Origin: JAPPHA01 sp964291635
GTDB taxonomy: Bacteria; Pseudomonadota; Alphaproteobacteria; Rhodobacterales; Rhodobacteraceae
NCBI GenBank assembly: GCA_964291635.2
Contig: OZ219894.1
Location: forward strand, 131,859 to 195,858
Length of the DNA: 64,000 nucleotides
Direction: 5' to 3'
Numbering within the stretch: the stretch's first letter is position 1; each line of letters begins with the position of its first letter. The notes under the pieces are model-generated. The model was given only the letters and a program-made list of their open reading frames with translations. It made no database searches and was not told the origin of the DNA. Shown one piece after another: positions 53,732 to 63,208 of the stretch. The position numbers and the translations under genes were made by a program.

Positions 53732-54505
53732 GTGAAGGTCGACGATTGCGCCTTGAAGGTGAAGTCCCTCTCGTTGACTTTCGCCAACGGACTCAAGATT
53801 TTCGACAGGATCGACTTTTCCGTAGACGACGGCGAGCGAGTTGCGATTATTGGCCGTAACGGGGCCGGAAAATCGACACTTCTGCGCGCGTCTCTCGGGA
53901 TGTTCCCGCAATCGAAGAGCGAGGGAGAGTGGCTCTACGGCGAGCCGATGCAGAACATCAGCGGACGCAAGAGGCGCCAGCTCCTCCGTCAGGTAGGGTT
54001 CGTACACCAGCGGCACAACCTGGTGCCCCGCGCGACTGCGCTGACCAATGTTGTTCACGGCGCTATCGTCCGCTATCGACCGAGCATCCGGGTTTGGAAC
54101 CAGGCCTTGGCGCCAGGCCATTTGCGCGACGAGGCCATGGACCTGCTGGTGCGGGTCGGCTTGGCCGACCGCGCCCTCAACAGGGCCAGCGAATTGTCAG
54201 GAGGGCAGTCGCAGCGAGTCGCGATCGCACGGGCGCTCATGCAACGGCCGAGACTCGTGATTGCCGATGAGCCTGTCGCCAGCCTGGATCCAGTTGCTGG
54301 CGAAGAAATCATGGAACTGTTTTCACGGTTGGTGGCCCAGCAAGACGCGACCCTCATTTTTGTCTCTCACGATCTGTCCCATGCGGTGCGCTACGCGGAC
54401 CGCATACTCGGCGTTCGCGACGGGCGCATAGACCTGGACTGCAGCGCCGATGCGAAGTCGATCGATGAACTGGCGAGCATTTATGGAGACGAAGACGATG
54501 GCTAA
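53732..54505 (+). CDS. phnC: phosphonate ABC transporter ATP-binding protein
   Basis: 257 residues from GTG 53732. Seen: LSLTFANGLKIFDRIDFSVDDGERVAII-type opening, Walker A GRNGAGKST, Q-loop GFVHQRHNLVP typical of PhnC, signature LSGGQSQRVAIARA, Walker B LVIADEPVASLDPVAG and switch FVSHDLSHA. Known: powers phosphonate uptake. Overlaps phnE by 8 bp. Confidence 0.9.
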   Translation: MKVDDCALKVKSLSLTFANGLKIFDRIDFSVDDGERVAIIGRNGAGKSTLLRASLGMFPQSKSEGEWLYGEPMQNISGRKRRQLLRQVGFVHQRHNLVPRATALTNVVHGAIVRYRPSIRVWNQALAPGHLRDEAMDLLVRVGLADRALNRASELSGGQSQRVAIARALMQRPRLVIADEPVASLDPVAGEEIMELFSRLVAQQDATLIFVSHDLSHAVRYADRILGVRDGRIDLDCSADAKSIDELASIYGDEDDG

Positions 54506-55289
54506 CACCCCCGCACGCCTCCATGCCTTCAATCCACCCGGATTCGCCTTCGCAGTAGCCGGCCTGGCCTTAATCATCACGGCCTTCAACGGCATCGACT
54601 TCGATCTCTACACGATCATTGAAGGCGGACCCCGGTTGACCCGATTGCTCGGACAGATGTGGCCCCTGAACTTTGAGGCCCTGCCGCGACTGTTAAACTC
54701 GCTCTGGATAACCTTTCTGATGGCGGTCTGCGGCACGACGCTCGGTATCGCCGTCAGTCTTCCCTTGGTCCTGTTCGCGGCTCGCAACCTCACGCCTCAT
54801 CCATACATCAGATTTGTCGTTCGCGCTTTCATCGCGCTCTGCCGCACGGTGCCGGACCTGATCTGGGCCCTGATCTTCGTGATCGTAGTCGGGCTTGGTC
54901 CGGTCGCGGGGGCCTTGGCGATCATGATGGACAGCATTGGTTTCCTCGGGAAGTTCTTTTCCGAAGCTTCTGAAGAACAGGATCCCGGCCCCCAGGAAGC
55001 CGTCAGGGCGATGGGCGGCAGCCGTCTCGATGTCGCCATGTCGGTCGTATTGCCGAGCGCGATGCCGGCTTTCACCAGCGATGCCTTGTTTGCCATGGAG
55101 AAGGCCGTACGGGCATCCGTGATCCTGGGATTGGTCGGTGCAGGCGGAATTGGAATCGAGCTCAAAGTCGCGATAGATCTGTTCAAGTACGAAACGGCAG
55201 CGCTGATCATTCTGCTCATTTTCTCGCTCGTGGTTTCGGTGGAACAGGTGAGCAATCGCCTGCGCGCCAAGATAATCGGCGGAGACTAA
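54498..55289 (+). CDS. phnE: phosphonate ABC transporter permease
   Basis: 263 residues from ATG 54498 (GGAG 9 bp upstream; ATG 54483 in frame is an alternative). Seen: about six helices, LLNSLWITFLMAVCGTTLGI, CRTVPDLIWALIFVIVVGLG and the EAA loop FFSEASEEQDPGPQEAVRAMGGS, which is the PhnE form. Known: one permease, working as a dimer with PhnC. Followed by 163 bp and then the MFS gene. Confidence 0.91.
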   Translation: MANTPARLHAFNPPGFAFAVAGLALIITAFNGIDFDLYTIIEGGPRLTRLLGQMWPLNFEALPRLLNSLWITFLMAVCGTTLGIAVSLPLVLFAARNLTPHPYIRFVVRAFIALCRTVPDLIWALIFVIVVGLGPVAGALAIMMDSIGFLGKFFSEASEEQDPGPQEAVRAMGGSRLDVAMSVVLPSAMPAFTSDALFAMEKAVRASVILGLVGAGGIGIELKVAIDLFKYETAALIILLIFSLVVSVEQVSNRLRAKIIGGD

Positions 55290-55452
55290 TTCCAAGAGGC
55301 TCCAACGGTACGCGATACCTTGTTGCAGCGGTAGGATTCGCTGTTGACGGATAACTGTGGGTTGGCGCCGATTGCGCGAACAGGGAAACGGCCAGTTCCA
55401 AGGAATTGCGTCGGCGAGATTGAAAGCGCGGTTACAGGTGACTTGAAACATT

Positions 55453-56658
55453 GTGGACGCCTCGATGAATCTGCCAGAACGCCCGAAGAAGCGGCGGGTG
55501 CTCGGGACCTGTTGTTCTGCCCACGCCGCCCACGATGGGCTGAGCGACATGCTGTACGTGATTCTGCCTGTCCTGATGGAGCAATTCGGCCTGTCACTGG
55601 CGCAAATTGGAATGATCCGCGGCGCACACCGCACTGCCATGTCGCTCTTTCAGATTCTCGCCGCCCTGCTTGCCGAGCGGCTGGGGGAACGGGTTTTATT
55701 GGTCGCCGGCACAGCGCTGACCGGAATGTTTTTCATTCTCGCGGGCATGTCCTCCGGTTTCTATGCTCTATTGATCCTGCTGTTTCTGGTTGGACTCGGC
55801 CAAGCTGTGCAGCACCCCCTCTGCTCTTCCATTCTCGGTACTGCCTACCGTGGCGGCGGCCATCGCGGCGCCCTCGGCACCTACAATTTCGCCGGCGACG
55901 TTGGCAAATTCATCGTCGCTGGTTCGTGCAGCCTGCTGCTGGCCGCCGGCTTTGTCTGGCAGGTGCCAGCCATCGGATACGGCGCGGTGATGGTGCTGAT
56001 CGCCATTTTACTGATGGTCGCCCTCACAAGACTGAAGGCAGGCGGCGCACCAACAGCATTACATATGGCGACGGGCAAGGGCTGGGGCATTGTCCACCGC
56101 AGAGGATTTGCCTCCCTGTGCGCGATCGCGGCAATCGATAACGGCACGCGAACCGGTTTCCTCACCTTTGTCGTTTTTCTAATGTTGGAGAAAGGCGTGC
56201 CTGAAGGCTGGGCGTTTCAGGCCATTCCGGCTCTGCTCATAGGCGGAATTGCCGGAAAATTGGCGTGCGGCTATCTGGCTGAGCACTTCGGCGTGATTCG
56301 CATGGTGGTCGTCACAGAGGTGGCGACGGCCGCCGGCATGCTTCTGCTCTTGGTGCTCCCGAATGTCGCTGCGTTTGCTCTTCTTCCCATATTTGGTGTT
56401 GTGCTCAACGGGACATCGTCGGTGGTGTACGGTACCGTCGGCGATCTCGTGGATCGCGACCGCCAGTCGAGAGCATTCGGCCTCATTTACACGCTGGGTA
56501 CGGTATTTGGCGTTTTCACACCGCTGGCTTATGGCATGTTGGGTGACCGGATTGGTATCGAGGCCACCCTGGCGATCGCATCCCTCCTTGTACTCTTCAC
56601 TTTGCCATTTGCCATGCAATTGCGCTCATCCGTCGCCATTCGGACCACTGCCGCGTGA
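55453..56658 (+). CDS. MFS transporter in the phosphonate operon
   Basis: 401 residues from GTG 55453 (ATG 55465 is an alternative), about 12 membrane helices. Seen: SAHAAHDGLSDMLYVILPVL at the first helix, the loop AERLGERVLLVAGTAL, GGIAGKLACGYLAEHFGVIR and PLAYGMLGDRIGIEAT. Known: major facilitator proton-coupled carriers; it resembles fosmidomycin-resistance and sugar/organic-acid carriers in its opening. Position between phnE and phnA suggests uptake or export of phosphonoacetate or a product; this is an inference. Confidence 0.85.
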   Translation: MDASMNLPERPKKRRVLGTCCSAHAAHDGLSDMLYVILPVLMEQFGLSLAQIGMIRGAHRTAMSLFQILAALLAERLGERVLLVAGTALTGMFFILAGMSSGFYALLILLFLVGLGQAVQHPLCSSILGTAYRGGGHRGALGTYNFAGDVGKFIVAGSCSLLLAAGFVWQVPAIGYGAVMVLIAILLMVALTRLKAGGAPTALHMATGKGWGIVHRRGFASLCAIAAIDNGTRTGFLTFVVFLMLEKGVPEGWAFQAIPALLIGGIAGKLACGYLAEHFGVIRMVVVTEVATAAGMLLLLVLPNVAAFALLPIFGVVLNGTSSVVYGTVGDLVDRDRQSRAFGLIYTLGTVFGVFTPLAYGMLGDRIGIEATLAIASLLVLFTLPFAMQLRSSVAIRTTAA

Positions 56659-56705
56659 CTGAATGACGTTTGCGAAATTCGAATCCGTGAAAGGAGACCA
56701 AGTCA

Positions 56706-57953
56706 ATGTCGAAATCCGAAATTGAGATTAACGGGCGATCCTATGAATGGCCCAAGGACCCGGTCGTCGGCGTCTGTATCGACGGCTCTGAACCGGGTTA
56801 TATCGAAGAAGCCGTGAAGGCGGGCGTCGCGCCGTACTTCGAACGGATCCTCAATGACGGCACCAATAGAATTGCCCATTGTGTCATTCCTTCGTTCACC
56901 AATCCGAACAACATCTCGATCGTTACCGGTTGCCCGCCGGTCGTGCATGGCATTTGCGGAAATTTCTTTTACGACCGGGAAACCGATTCCGAAGTGATGA
57001 TGAACGATCCGAAGTTCCTTTGGGTCGAGACGATCTTGAAAGCGTTCCACTCTCGCGGCGCCAAGGTTTGCGCGATCACTGCCAAGGACAAGCTTCGCAC
57101 ACTGTTGGGAAAAGACCTGGTCTTCGGCGACGGTACGGCGATCAGCTTTTCTGCCGAAACCCCCGAAACGGCGACGATGGACGACCATGGAATTGAGGGT
57201 GTCCTGGACCTCGTCGGCCTGCCTGTACCGGACGTCTATTCCGCCGGCCTGTCCGAGTTCGTCCTAGCCGCCGGCGTCAAGACCATGGCGCGGGACCGTC
57301 CGGATATCATGTACCTCTCGACGACTGATTTCATTCAGCACATGTGCGCACCGGGAACACCGGTGGCCAACGCGTTCTATGAGATGATGGACGGTTACCT
57401 GGCACAACTCGACGAGATGGGCTGTATCATCGCCATAACCGCCGATCACGGCATGAACGCCAAGCACAATTCCAAAAAGATGCCCGATGTCGTCTACCTC
57501 CAGGAATTGCTGGACGAAATGTTGGGCGAGGGCAAGGCTCACGTCATTCTTCCGATCACGGATCCCTATGTGGTACATCACGGGTCCTTTGGATCCTTCG
57601 CCGCTGCCTATCTTGTTGACAGTGTCGACCAAACTGCTCTCCTGGGCCAACTCCAGGCGATGGAGTGGGTCGATTGCGCTCTTGATCGCGCCACTGGGTG
57701 CGAACGTTTCGAGCTGCATGAGGATCGGGTAGGTGACATCATTGTCATATCGACAAGGAACAAAGTGATTGGAACCACTCGCGAGCGGCATGATCTTTCG
57801 GTTCTCAAGGAGCCACTTCGAAGTCATGGCGGCTTGACAGAGCAGAAGGTCCCGTTGCTGATGAATCGCAAAATCGATCTTCCGGACAGTGCGCAGCTAC
57901 GGAACTTTGACATATACGATCTTGCCTTGAATCACGTTCTCGGGGCGACGTAG
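56706..57953 (+). CDS. phnA: phosphonoacetate hydrolase
   Basis: 415 residues. Seen: alkaline-phosphatase-superfamily landmarks: VVGVCIDGSEPGYIEEA (Asp26 metal ligand), the nucleophile-type Thr65 in IPSFTNPNNISIVTG, MYLSTTDFIQH (Asp and His), IITADHGMNAKH (Asp-His) and LRSHGGLTEQKVP (His). Known: PhnA cleaves the C-P bond of phosphonoacetate to acetate and phosphate using two zinc ions. Its length and motifs match the enzyme well. Start ATG 56706 with GAAAGGAGA upstream. No PhnW/phnY genes for making phosphonoacetate from aminoethylphosphonate are present here. Confidence 0.92.
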   Translation: MSKSEIEINGRSYEWPKDPVVGVCIDGSEPGYIEEAVKAGVAPYFERILNDGTNRIAHCVIPSFTNPNNISIVTGCPPVVHGICGNFFYDRETDSEVMMNDPKFLWVETILKAFHSRGAKVCAITAKDKLRTLLGKDLVFGDGTAISFSAETPETATMDDHGIEGVLDLVGLPVPDVYSAGLSEFVLAAGVKTMARDRPDIMYLSTTDFIQHMCAPGTPVANAFYEMMDGYLAQLDEMGCIIAITADHGMNAKHNSKKMPDVVYLQELLDEMLGEGKAHVILPITDPYVVHHGSFGSFAAAYLVDSVDQTALLGQLQAMEWVDCALDRATGCERFELHEDRVGDIIVISTRNKVIGTTRERHDLSVLKEPLRSHGGLTEQKVPLLMNRKIDLPDSAQLRNFDIYDLALNHVLGAT

Positions 57954-58291
57954 CTTTGGATATGCTTGTCCGAACCGTGAGATCCCGGCATGGGCGATGC
58001 GAGAACTCGCAGCATATTTACCGTGACCTCCCCATCGATCCGGAACCGATGTGGTCCAGAACAGTAGCGCACCGTTCGTGAGAATCCTGCCGTCCGCCTT
58101 GCAACTCAATGGGCTCGATGGTCGCACAGCGCTCAGTTCAGGAACTCCTTGCGCATGCCCACAAATATGTGCGGGACACGTCGATACCGGCGGCGTTCAG
58201 GAGTCCCTGGCATGCCGATAACTTTATTATGCCGCGTTTGTGGCCCGGGGCATTGAATCCCCGAGCTTTTTCGCTGGAATTGTCGGCATAA
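57954..58291. other. boundary between phn operon and mobile region
   Basis: No supported gene. Near the right end ATTATGCCG (58226-58234) and CGGCATAAT (58284-58292) are inverted repeats enclosing a short hairpin CGGGG-CATTGAAT-CCCCG (58246-58263). The right arm touches the stop of the recombinase remnant, so this may be the end or attachment site of a lost element. Confidence 0.4.
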
Positions 58292-58504
58292 TCACAGCGA
58301 TTTCAGGAAGCCCAGCGGGGTATTGTCCGGCTTGAACCTCCCGGGTTCGACCCCGACGGGACGGGTCTTCTCCATGGCCTTTTCCTTGATGCGGAGATCT
58401 GCGTGCAGGTAGACCTGCGTCGTCTCGGCCGATTCATGACCGAGCCAGAGAGCGATCACCGTGCAGGTGATGCCCTCGTGCAGCAACGCCATTGCCGCGG
58501 CATG
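58292..58504 (-). pseudogene. tyrosine recombinase, C-terminal remnant
   Basis: Only the last 70 or so residues survive: HAAAMALLHEGI, VIALWLGHESAETTQVYLHAD (the LGH box and the catalytic Tyr) and KEKAMEKTRPVGVEPGRF. The arginine motif and the N-terminal domain are absent. Known: the fragment is the end of an integrase/transposase of the phage integrase family. Arranged head to head with the next remnant; both begin at the same His codon. Confidence 0.75.
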
Positions 58505-58532
58505 TCTCTAATGTCTTGCACGAGATTAGAGG
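58505..58532. repeat. palindromic junction between the two recombinase remnants
   Basis: TCTCTAAT and ATTAGAGG, with CTCTAAT/ATTAGAG perfectly complementary around a 12-bp centre; the His codons of the two remnants start directly at each side. Confidence 0.6.
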
Positions 58533-58745
58533 CATTCAGCTGCAATGTCGCTCCTGCAAAACGGTGTCGACCGGGGGGTCATCGCATTGTGGCTCGGGCA
58601 TGAATCCGTGGAGACCACCTATGCCTACTTGCACGCCGATCTCAGACTCAAGGAGCAGGCCATGGCAAAAATCCCGCAATTGCAGTTGAAACCGGCTCGA
58701 TATCGTCCCGATGACGACCTGCTGGCATTCCTCAATGGACTGTGA
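58533..58745 (+). pseudogene. tyrosine recombinase, second C-terminal remnant, inverted
   Basis: About 70 residues: HSAAMSLLQNGV, VIALWLGHESVETTYAYLHAD, KEQAMAKIPQLQLKPARY. It is homologous but not identical to the remnant on the other strand, so the two are paralogues rather than a recent inverted duplication. Both have their stop in TGATTATnCCG. Confidence 0.75.
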
Positions 58746-58785
58746 TTATTCCGGAATTCGTGCGAGAAAATAGCGCGATTTCAAT

Positions 58786-58793
58786 CAGCAGTT
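58786..58793. repeat. 8-bp target duplication of the IS66 element (left; right copy 63743-63750)
   Basis: CAGCAGTT flanks both ends of the element exactly, the 8-bp duplication expected for IS66 insertion. Confidence 0.85.
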
Positions 58794-58842
58794 GTAACTA
58801 CTCACCCCTTTTGGTCCCTTTCGGTTTTTCGTTGTTGACACC

Positions 58843-60178
58843 CACTACTGTCCCAGTAAAATCCTCTAACCACACTCTAAAGCTCTGATGTAAATACATT
58901 AATTGGACATTTCGGCTGTTACCGACTTGAACCCGCCGCACACGCTCGTCACACTTCCTCACTGTCCTGCACCGTCAAGAGGAAGAATGCAATGTACTCC
59001 GGCAGCCTGGTTTTCGCTCAGATCATGGAACACCTTCCATGGCACATGTTCCGCAACTGTGTCTCTCGATACGACGGAAATCGCTACGTCAAGGCGTTCA
59101 CCTGTGCCGATCAGTTCCGGTGCATGGCCTTCGCCCAACTCACCTACAGGACCAGTCTGCGCGACATCGAAACCTGCCTCCGTGCCCCAGCGCGGGAAAC
59201 TCTACCATATGGGCATCCGTGGCGGGGTCTCCCGCAACACCCTCGCCAATGCCAATCAGGCCCGCGACTGGAAAATCTACGCCGACTTCGCACAATACCT
59301 CATCCACATCGCCCGGGACATCCACGCCGATGACACGCTTCCCGGCCTTGATGTTCACGATACCGTCTACGCGCTCGACTCCTCGACCATCGACCTCTGC
59401 CTGTCGCTGTTCCCATGGGCGCGGTTCCGCAGGACAAAGGGCGCCGTCAAGTTGCACACACTCCTCGACCTGCACGGAAACATTCCAGCCTTCATCCACA
59501 TTTCCGACGGAAAACTCCATGACGTCAACGTCCTGGACCTGCTGCTTCCGGAAGCCGGCGCATTCTATGTCATGGACCGGGCCTATCTCGACTTCAAACG
59601 CCTCCATCACCTCCATCTCTGTGGCGGCTTCTTCGTCCTGAGAGCAAAGTCAAATACCAGGCTCCGCCGCCTCTCCTCCCGGCCGGTGGACCGTGGTACC
59701 GGCCTCATCTGCGATCAGGTCGTGCGGCCGGGCGGCGTCAACAGCGCGACCGATTTCCCGGACAAGCTGCGCCGCATCAAGTACCGCGACCCGGAGCGCG
59801 GCAAGACCCTGGTCTTTCTCACCAACAACTTCACCCTGCCTGCCATGTCAGTCGCAGACATCTACCGGTCGCGCTGGCAGGTTGAATTGTTTTTCAAGTG
59901 GATCAAGCAGCATCTTCGGATCAAGTCCTTCTTCGGCACCTCGGAGAACGCCGTGAAGAGCCAGATCTGGATCGCGGTGTCGGTCTATGTGATCGTCGCG
60001 ATCATCCGCAAACGTTTGAAAATTGACGAAAGTCTCCACACAATTCTGCAGATTCTGAGCCTGACGATTTTCGAGAAAACTCCATTAAATCAACTGCTTG
60101 ACATGTCGGCTCAACAGATCCCGCAGGACACTCCCAGTAAGCAATTGAATCTATTCAATTTTTAATGGGACACTAGTG
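58843..60178 (+). mobile_element. IS4-family element, copy 1 (frameshifted)
   Basis: 1336 bp. Ends CACTACTGTCCCAGTAAAA (left) and the complement of CACTAGTGTCCCATTAAAA (right), imperfect inverted repeats. Flanked by the 9-bp duplication GTTGACACC (58834-58842 and 60179-60187), inside the left end of the IS66 element upstream of the methyltransferase. It has one extra base compared with copy 2. Confidence 0.9.
58992..60165 (+). pseudogene. IS4-family transposase, frameshifted
   Basis: From ATG 58992 the protein matches copy 2 (MYSGSLVFAQIMEHLPWHMF) until about 59190, where an extra C (tgccccag against gcccag) breaks the frame; the rest (GKLYHMGIRGGVSRNTL onward) continues in another frame to 60165. 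The DDE residues (LDSSTID, VMDRAYLDF) and the Y-(2)-R-(3)-E-(6)-K motif YRSRWQVELFFKWIK are intact but cannot be made as one chain. Confidence 0.88.
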
Positions 60179-60245
60179 GTTGACACCATAGGTTTGACGT
60201 CCTATCGAGGCTGCATCCGGTTTTGATGCGGGGTCGGTTCGGTCG

Positions 60246-60920
60246 ATGGCAATGTGGTTTGGTTCCAAGGCGACCTCTGGTCTTTGCCAGGCGATTATAG
60301 CATCCCAGCCGCCGCACGATGTGTATATCGAGCCATTCCTGGGGGGCGGCGCGATCATGAAGCGGAAGCTTCCCGCACAGCGCAACATCGGCATCGATCT
60401 TGATCGGCGCGCCATTGACGGCTTCACCTGCGACTACCCGGTCGAGTTGCATCGGGGGTGCGCGTTCAGTTTCCTTGAAGCCTTCCCCTTCCAGGGCCGC
60501 GAACTGGTTTACTGCGATCCACCCTGCCTTCAGGCAACCCGACGCTCCGAACGCCGTTACCGTCACGATCTTGACGACGCGTCGCATGTGGCGTTGCTGG
60601 ACTTGCTGAAGTCGCTGGACTGCCAGGTCATGATCTCCGGCTACCCGAGCCGGCTCTACGAGACCCATCTTGCCGACTGGCGGTCCCTGTCGCTGCAGGT
60701 CAACAACCATGCGGCGGTAGTCACCGAGTCGATCTGGTTCAACTTCGCGCCCGACCGGGTTCACTGGGCCCGGTTTGCCGGGCGGAACTTCACCCATCGC
60801 CAGACGGTCAAGCGCAAGGCCGAGAACTGGGCGCGGCGCTATGCGGCGATGCCGCCGGGCGAGCGCCTGGCGGTGCTGGCCGCGGTCATGGCGGTCGAGG
60901 ACGGGTCATGGCGACGGTGA
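60246..60920 (+). CDS. Dam-like N6-adenine DNA methyltransferase, passenger of the IS66 element
   Basis: 224 residues. Seen: motif X-like WFGSKATS at the N-terminus, motif I VYIEPFLGGGAIMKRK (AdoMet binding), and motif IV VYCDPPCLQATRRS (DPPC where DPPY is usual), then a short C-terminal region. Known: D12-class (alpha) methyltransferases modify adenine in GATC-like sites; the Tyr-to-Cys change in the catalytic motif could weaken or alter activity. No restriction gene is adjacent. It overlaps the transposase gene by 13 bp, so it is translated from the same message. Start ATG 60246 has a weak ribosome site; ATG 60252 is an alternative. Confidence 0.8.
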   Translation: MAMWFGSKATSGLCQAIIASQPPHDVYIEPFLGGGAIMKRKLPAQRNIGIDLDRRAIDGFTCDYPVELHRGCAFSFLEAFPFQGRELVYCDPPCLQATRRSERRYRHDLDDASHVALLDLLKSLDCQVMISGYPSRLYETHLADWRSLSLQVNNHAAVVTESIWFNFAPDRVHWARFAGRNFTHRQTVKRKAENWARRYAAMPPGERLAVLAAVMAVEDGSWRR

Positions 60921-61873
60921 ACGGGAAGTCGCTGCGCGACGAGTTCGAGGCCGCGCGGGCCGATGTCGAGGCGCTGCGTGCGGCCGGCAAGCTGTCCGGC
61001 GAAGTCGACACCGTGATCCGGGTCCTGATGACCCTGCTGAGCATCCTGATCTCCATCCTGCTGGAAAAGACCACCCCGAAAACCAGCAAGAACTCCGGCA
61101 TCCCTCCATCGCAGATGGATGACAAGGACGAGACCGCGGCGCGTTCCAGGCGCAGAGCCAGAGCGAAGGAACCAGGCGATGAGACCGGAGCCAATCTCCG
61201 GAAAGTCACCACCAAGGAGACGATCACCGTCGAGACCTGCGATGCCTGCGGCGCCGACCTGTCCGGCGTCACGCCCACGGCACACGAACGGCGCACCAGC
61301 TTCGATATCATCTTCGAGGTCGTCGAGCACAAGGTCGATGCCGAGATCAAGGACTGCCCCGAGTGCCGGGCCCGAACCAGGGGACAGTTCCCCGACACCA
61401 TGCCGGGGCCGCGGCAATACGGCGTCGGCTTCATGGCCTTCATCATCAACCTGCTGGTCGCCCACATGCTCTCGCTGCGGCGCACCGTCGCGCTGGTGCA
61501 GGCGATCTCCGGCCTCAGGATATCCGAAGCCACCTGCCTCAATTACATCCGGCGCCTCCATGATGCGCTCGACGCGTGGGAACAGGCCGCCATCGAACGC
61601 CTGCTGGCGCGGCCGGCCCTGCATGCCGACGAGACCGGCATGCGGGTCGACGGCAAGAACAACTGGCTGCATATCATCACCGACGGATCGCTGACCCTGA
61701 AGTTCCTGCATCGCAAGCGCGGGGTGGAAGCGATCGATGACATCGGCATCATTCCCCGCTTCACCGGCACACTGATCCACGACTGCTGGGCGTCATACTT
61801 CTCCTACGACACATGCAGGCACGGCCTCTGTGGCTCTCATTTGCTGCGTGAACTGGCTTTCATTATCGAGTCC

Positions 61874-63208
61874 CACTAGTGTCCCATTAAAAATTGAATA
61901 GATTCAATTGCTTACTGGGAGTGTCCTGCGGGATCTGTTGAGCCGACATGTCAAGCAGTTGATTTAATGGAGTTTTCTCGAAAATCGTCAGGCTCAGAAT
62001 CTGCAGAATTGTGTGGAGACTTTCGTCAATTTTCAAACGTTTGCGGATGATCGCGACGATCACATAGACCGACACCGCGATCCAGATCTGGCTCTTCACG
62101 GCGTTCTCCGAGGTGCCGAAGAAGGACTTGATCCGAAGATGCTGCTTGATCCACTTGAAAAACAATTCAACCTGCCAGCGCGAACGGTAGATGTCTGCGA
62201 CTGACATGGCAGGCAGGGTGAAGTTGTTGGTGAGAAAGACCAGGGTCTTGCCGCGCTCCGGGTCGCGGTACTTGATGCGGCGCAGCTTGTCCGGGAAATC
62301 GGTCGCGCTGTTGACGCCGCCCGGCCGCACGACCTGATCGCAGATGAGGCCGGTGCTCCGGTCCACCGGCCGGGAGGAGAGGCGGCGGAGCCTGGTATTT
62401 GACTTTGCTCTCAGAACGAAGAAGCCGCCACAGAGATGGAGGTGATGGAGGCGTTTGAAGTCGAGATAGGCCCGGTCCATGACATAGAATGCACCGGCTT
62501 CCGGAAGCAGCAAGTCCAGGACGTTGACGTCATGGAGTTTTCCGTCGGAAATGTGGATGAAGGCCGGGATGTTTCCGTGCAGGTCGAGGAGTGTGTGCAA
62601 CTTGACGGCGCCCTTTGTCCTGCGGAACCGCGCCCATGGGAACAGCGACAGGCAGAGGTCGATGGTCGAGGAGTCGAGCGCGTAGACGGTATCGTGGACA
62701 TCGAGGCCGGGAAGCGTGTCATCGGCGTGGATGTCCCGGGCGATGTGGATGAGGTATTGTGCGAAGTCGGCGTAGATTTTCCAGTCGCGGGCCTGATTGG
62801 CATTGGCGAGGGTGTTGCGGGAGACCCCGCCACGGATGCCCATATGGTAGAGTTTCCCGCGCTGGGCGCGGAGGCAGGTTTCGATGTCGCGCAGACTGGT
62901 CCTGTAGGTGAGTTGGGCGAAGGCCATGCACCGGAACTGATCGGCACAGGTGAACGCCTTGACGTAGCGATTTCCGTCGTATCGAGAGACACAGTTGCGG
63001 AACATGTGCCATGGAAGGTGTTCCATGATCTGAGCGAAAACCAGGCTGCCGGAGTACATTGCATTCTTCCTCTTGACGGTGCAGGACAGTGAGGAAGTGT
63101 GACGAGCGTGTGCGGCGGGTTCAAGTCGGTAACAGCCGAAATGTCCAATTAATGTATTTACATCAGAGCTTTAGAGTGTGGTTAGAGGATTTTACTGGGA
63201 CAGTAGTG
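61874..63208 (-). mobile_element. IS4-family element, copy 2 (intact)
   Basis: 1335 bp, inverted relative to copy 1, with the same terminal repeats (CACTAGTGTCCCATTAAAA at the left, complement of CACTACTGTCCCAGTAAAA at the right). Flanked by the 9-bp duplication ATCGAGTCC (61865-61873 and 63209-63217), in the middle of the IS66 transposase gene. Sequence is almost identical to copy 1, so one insertion is recent or both are. Confidence 0.92.
61887..63059 (-). CDS. IS4-family transposase (intact)
   Basis: 390 residues. Seen: VYALDSSTIDLCLSLFPW (first Asp), YVMDRAYLDFKRL (second Asp), and the IS4 family Y-(2)-R-(3)-E-(6)-K motif in YRSRWQVELFFKWIKQHL. Known: DDE transposase that cuts and pastes elements with inverted ends and 9-12-bp duplications. 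A complete copy that could also act on the ends of copy 1. The two copies face each other and together bracket the methyltransferase. Confidence 0.93.
   Translation of the reverse strand: MYSGSLVFAQIMEHLPWHMFRNCVSRYDGNRYVKAFTCADQFRCMAFAQLTYRTSLRDIETCLRAQRGKLYHMGIRGGVSRNTLANANQARDWKIYADFAQYLIHIARDIHADDTLPGLDVHDTVYALDSSTIDLCLSLFPWARFRRTKGAVKLHTLLDLHGNIPAFIHISDGKLHDVNVLDLLLPEAGAFYVMDRAYLDFKRLHHLHLCGGFFVLRAKSNTRLRRLSSRPVDRSTGLICDQVVRPGGVNSATDFPDKLRRIKYRDPERGKTLVFLTNNFTLPAMSVADIYRSRWQVELFFKWIKQHLRIKSFFGTSENAVKSQIWIAVSVYVIVAIIRKRLKIDESLHTILQILSLTIFEKTPLNQLLDMSAQQIPQDTPSKQLNLFNF

Noticed and set aside
58330..58350. GGTTCGACCCC considered as a tRNA T-arm and attachment site
   Set aside because: No acceptor or anticodon stem can be formed around it; it is coding sequence of the recombinase remnant.
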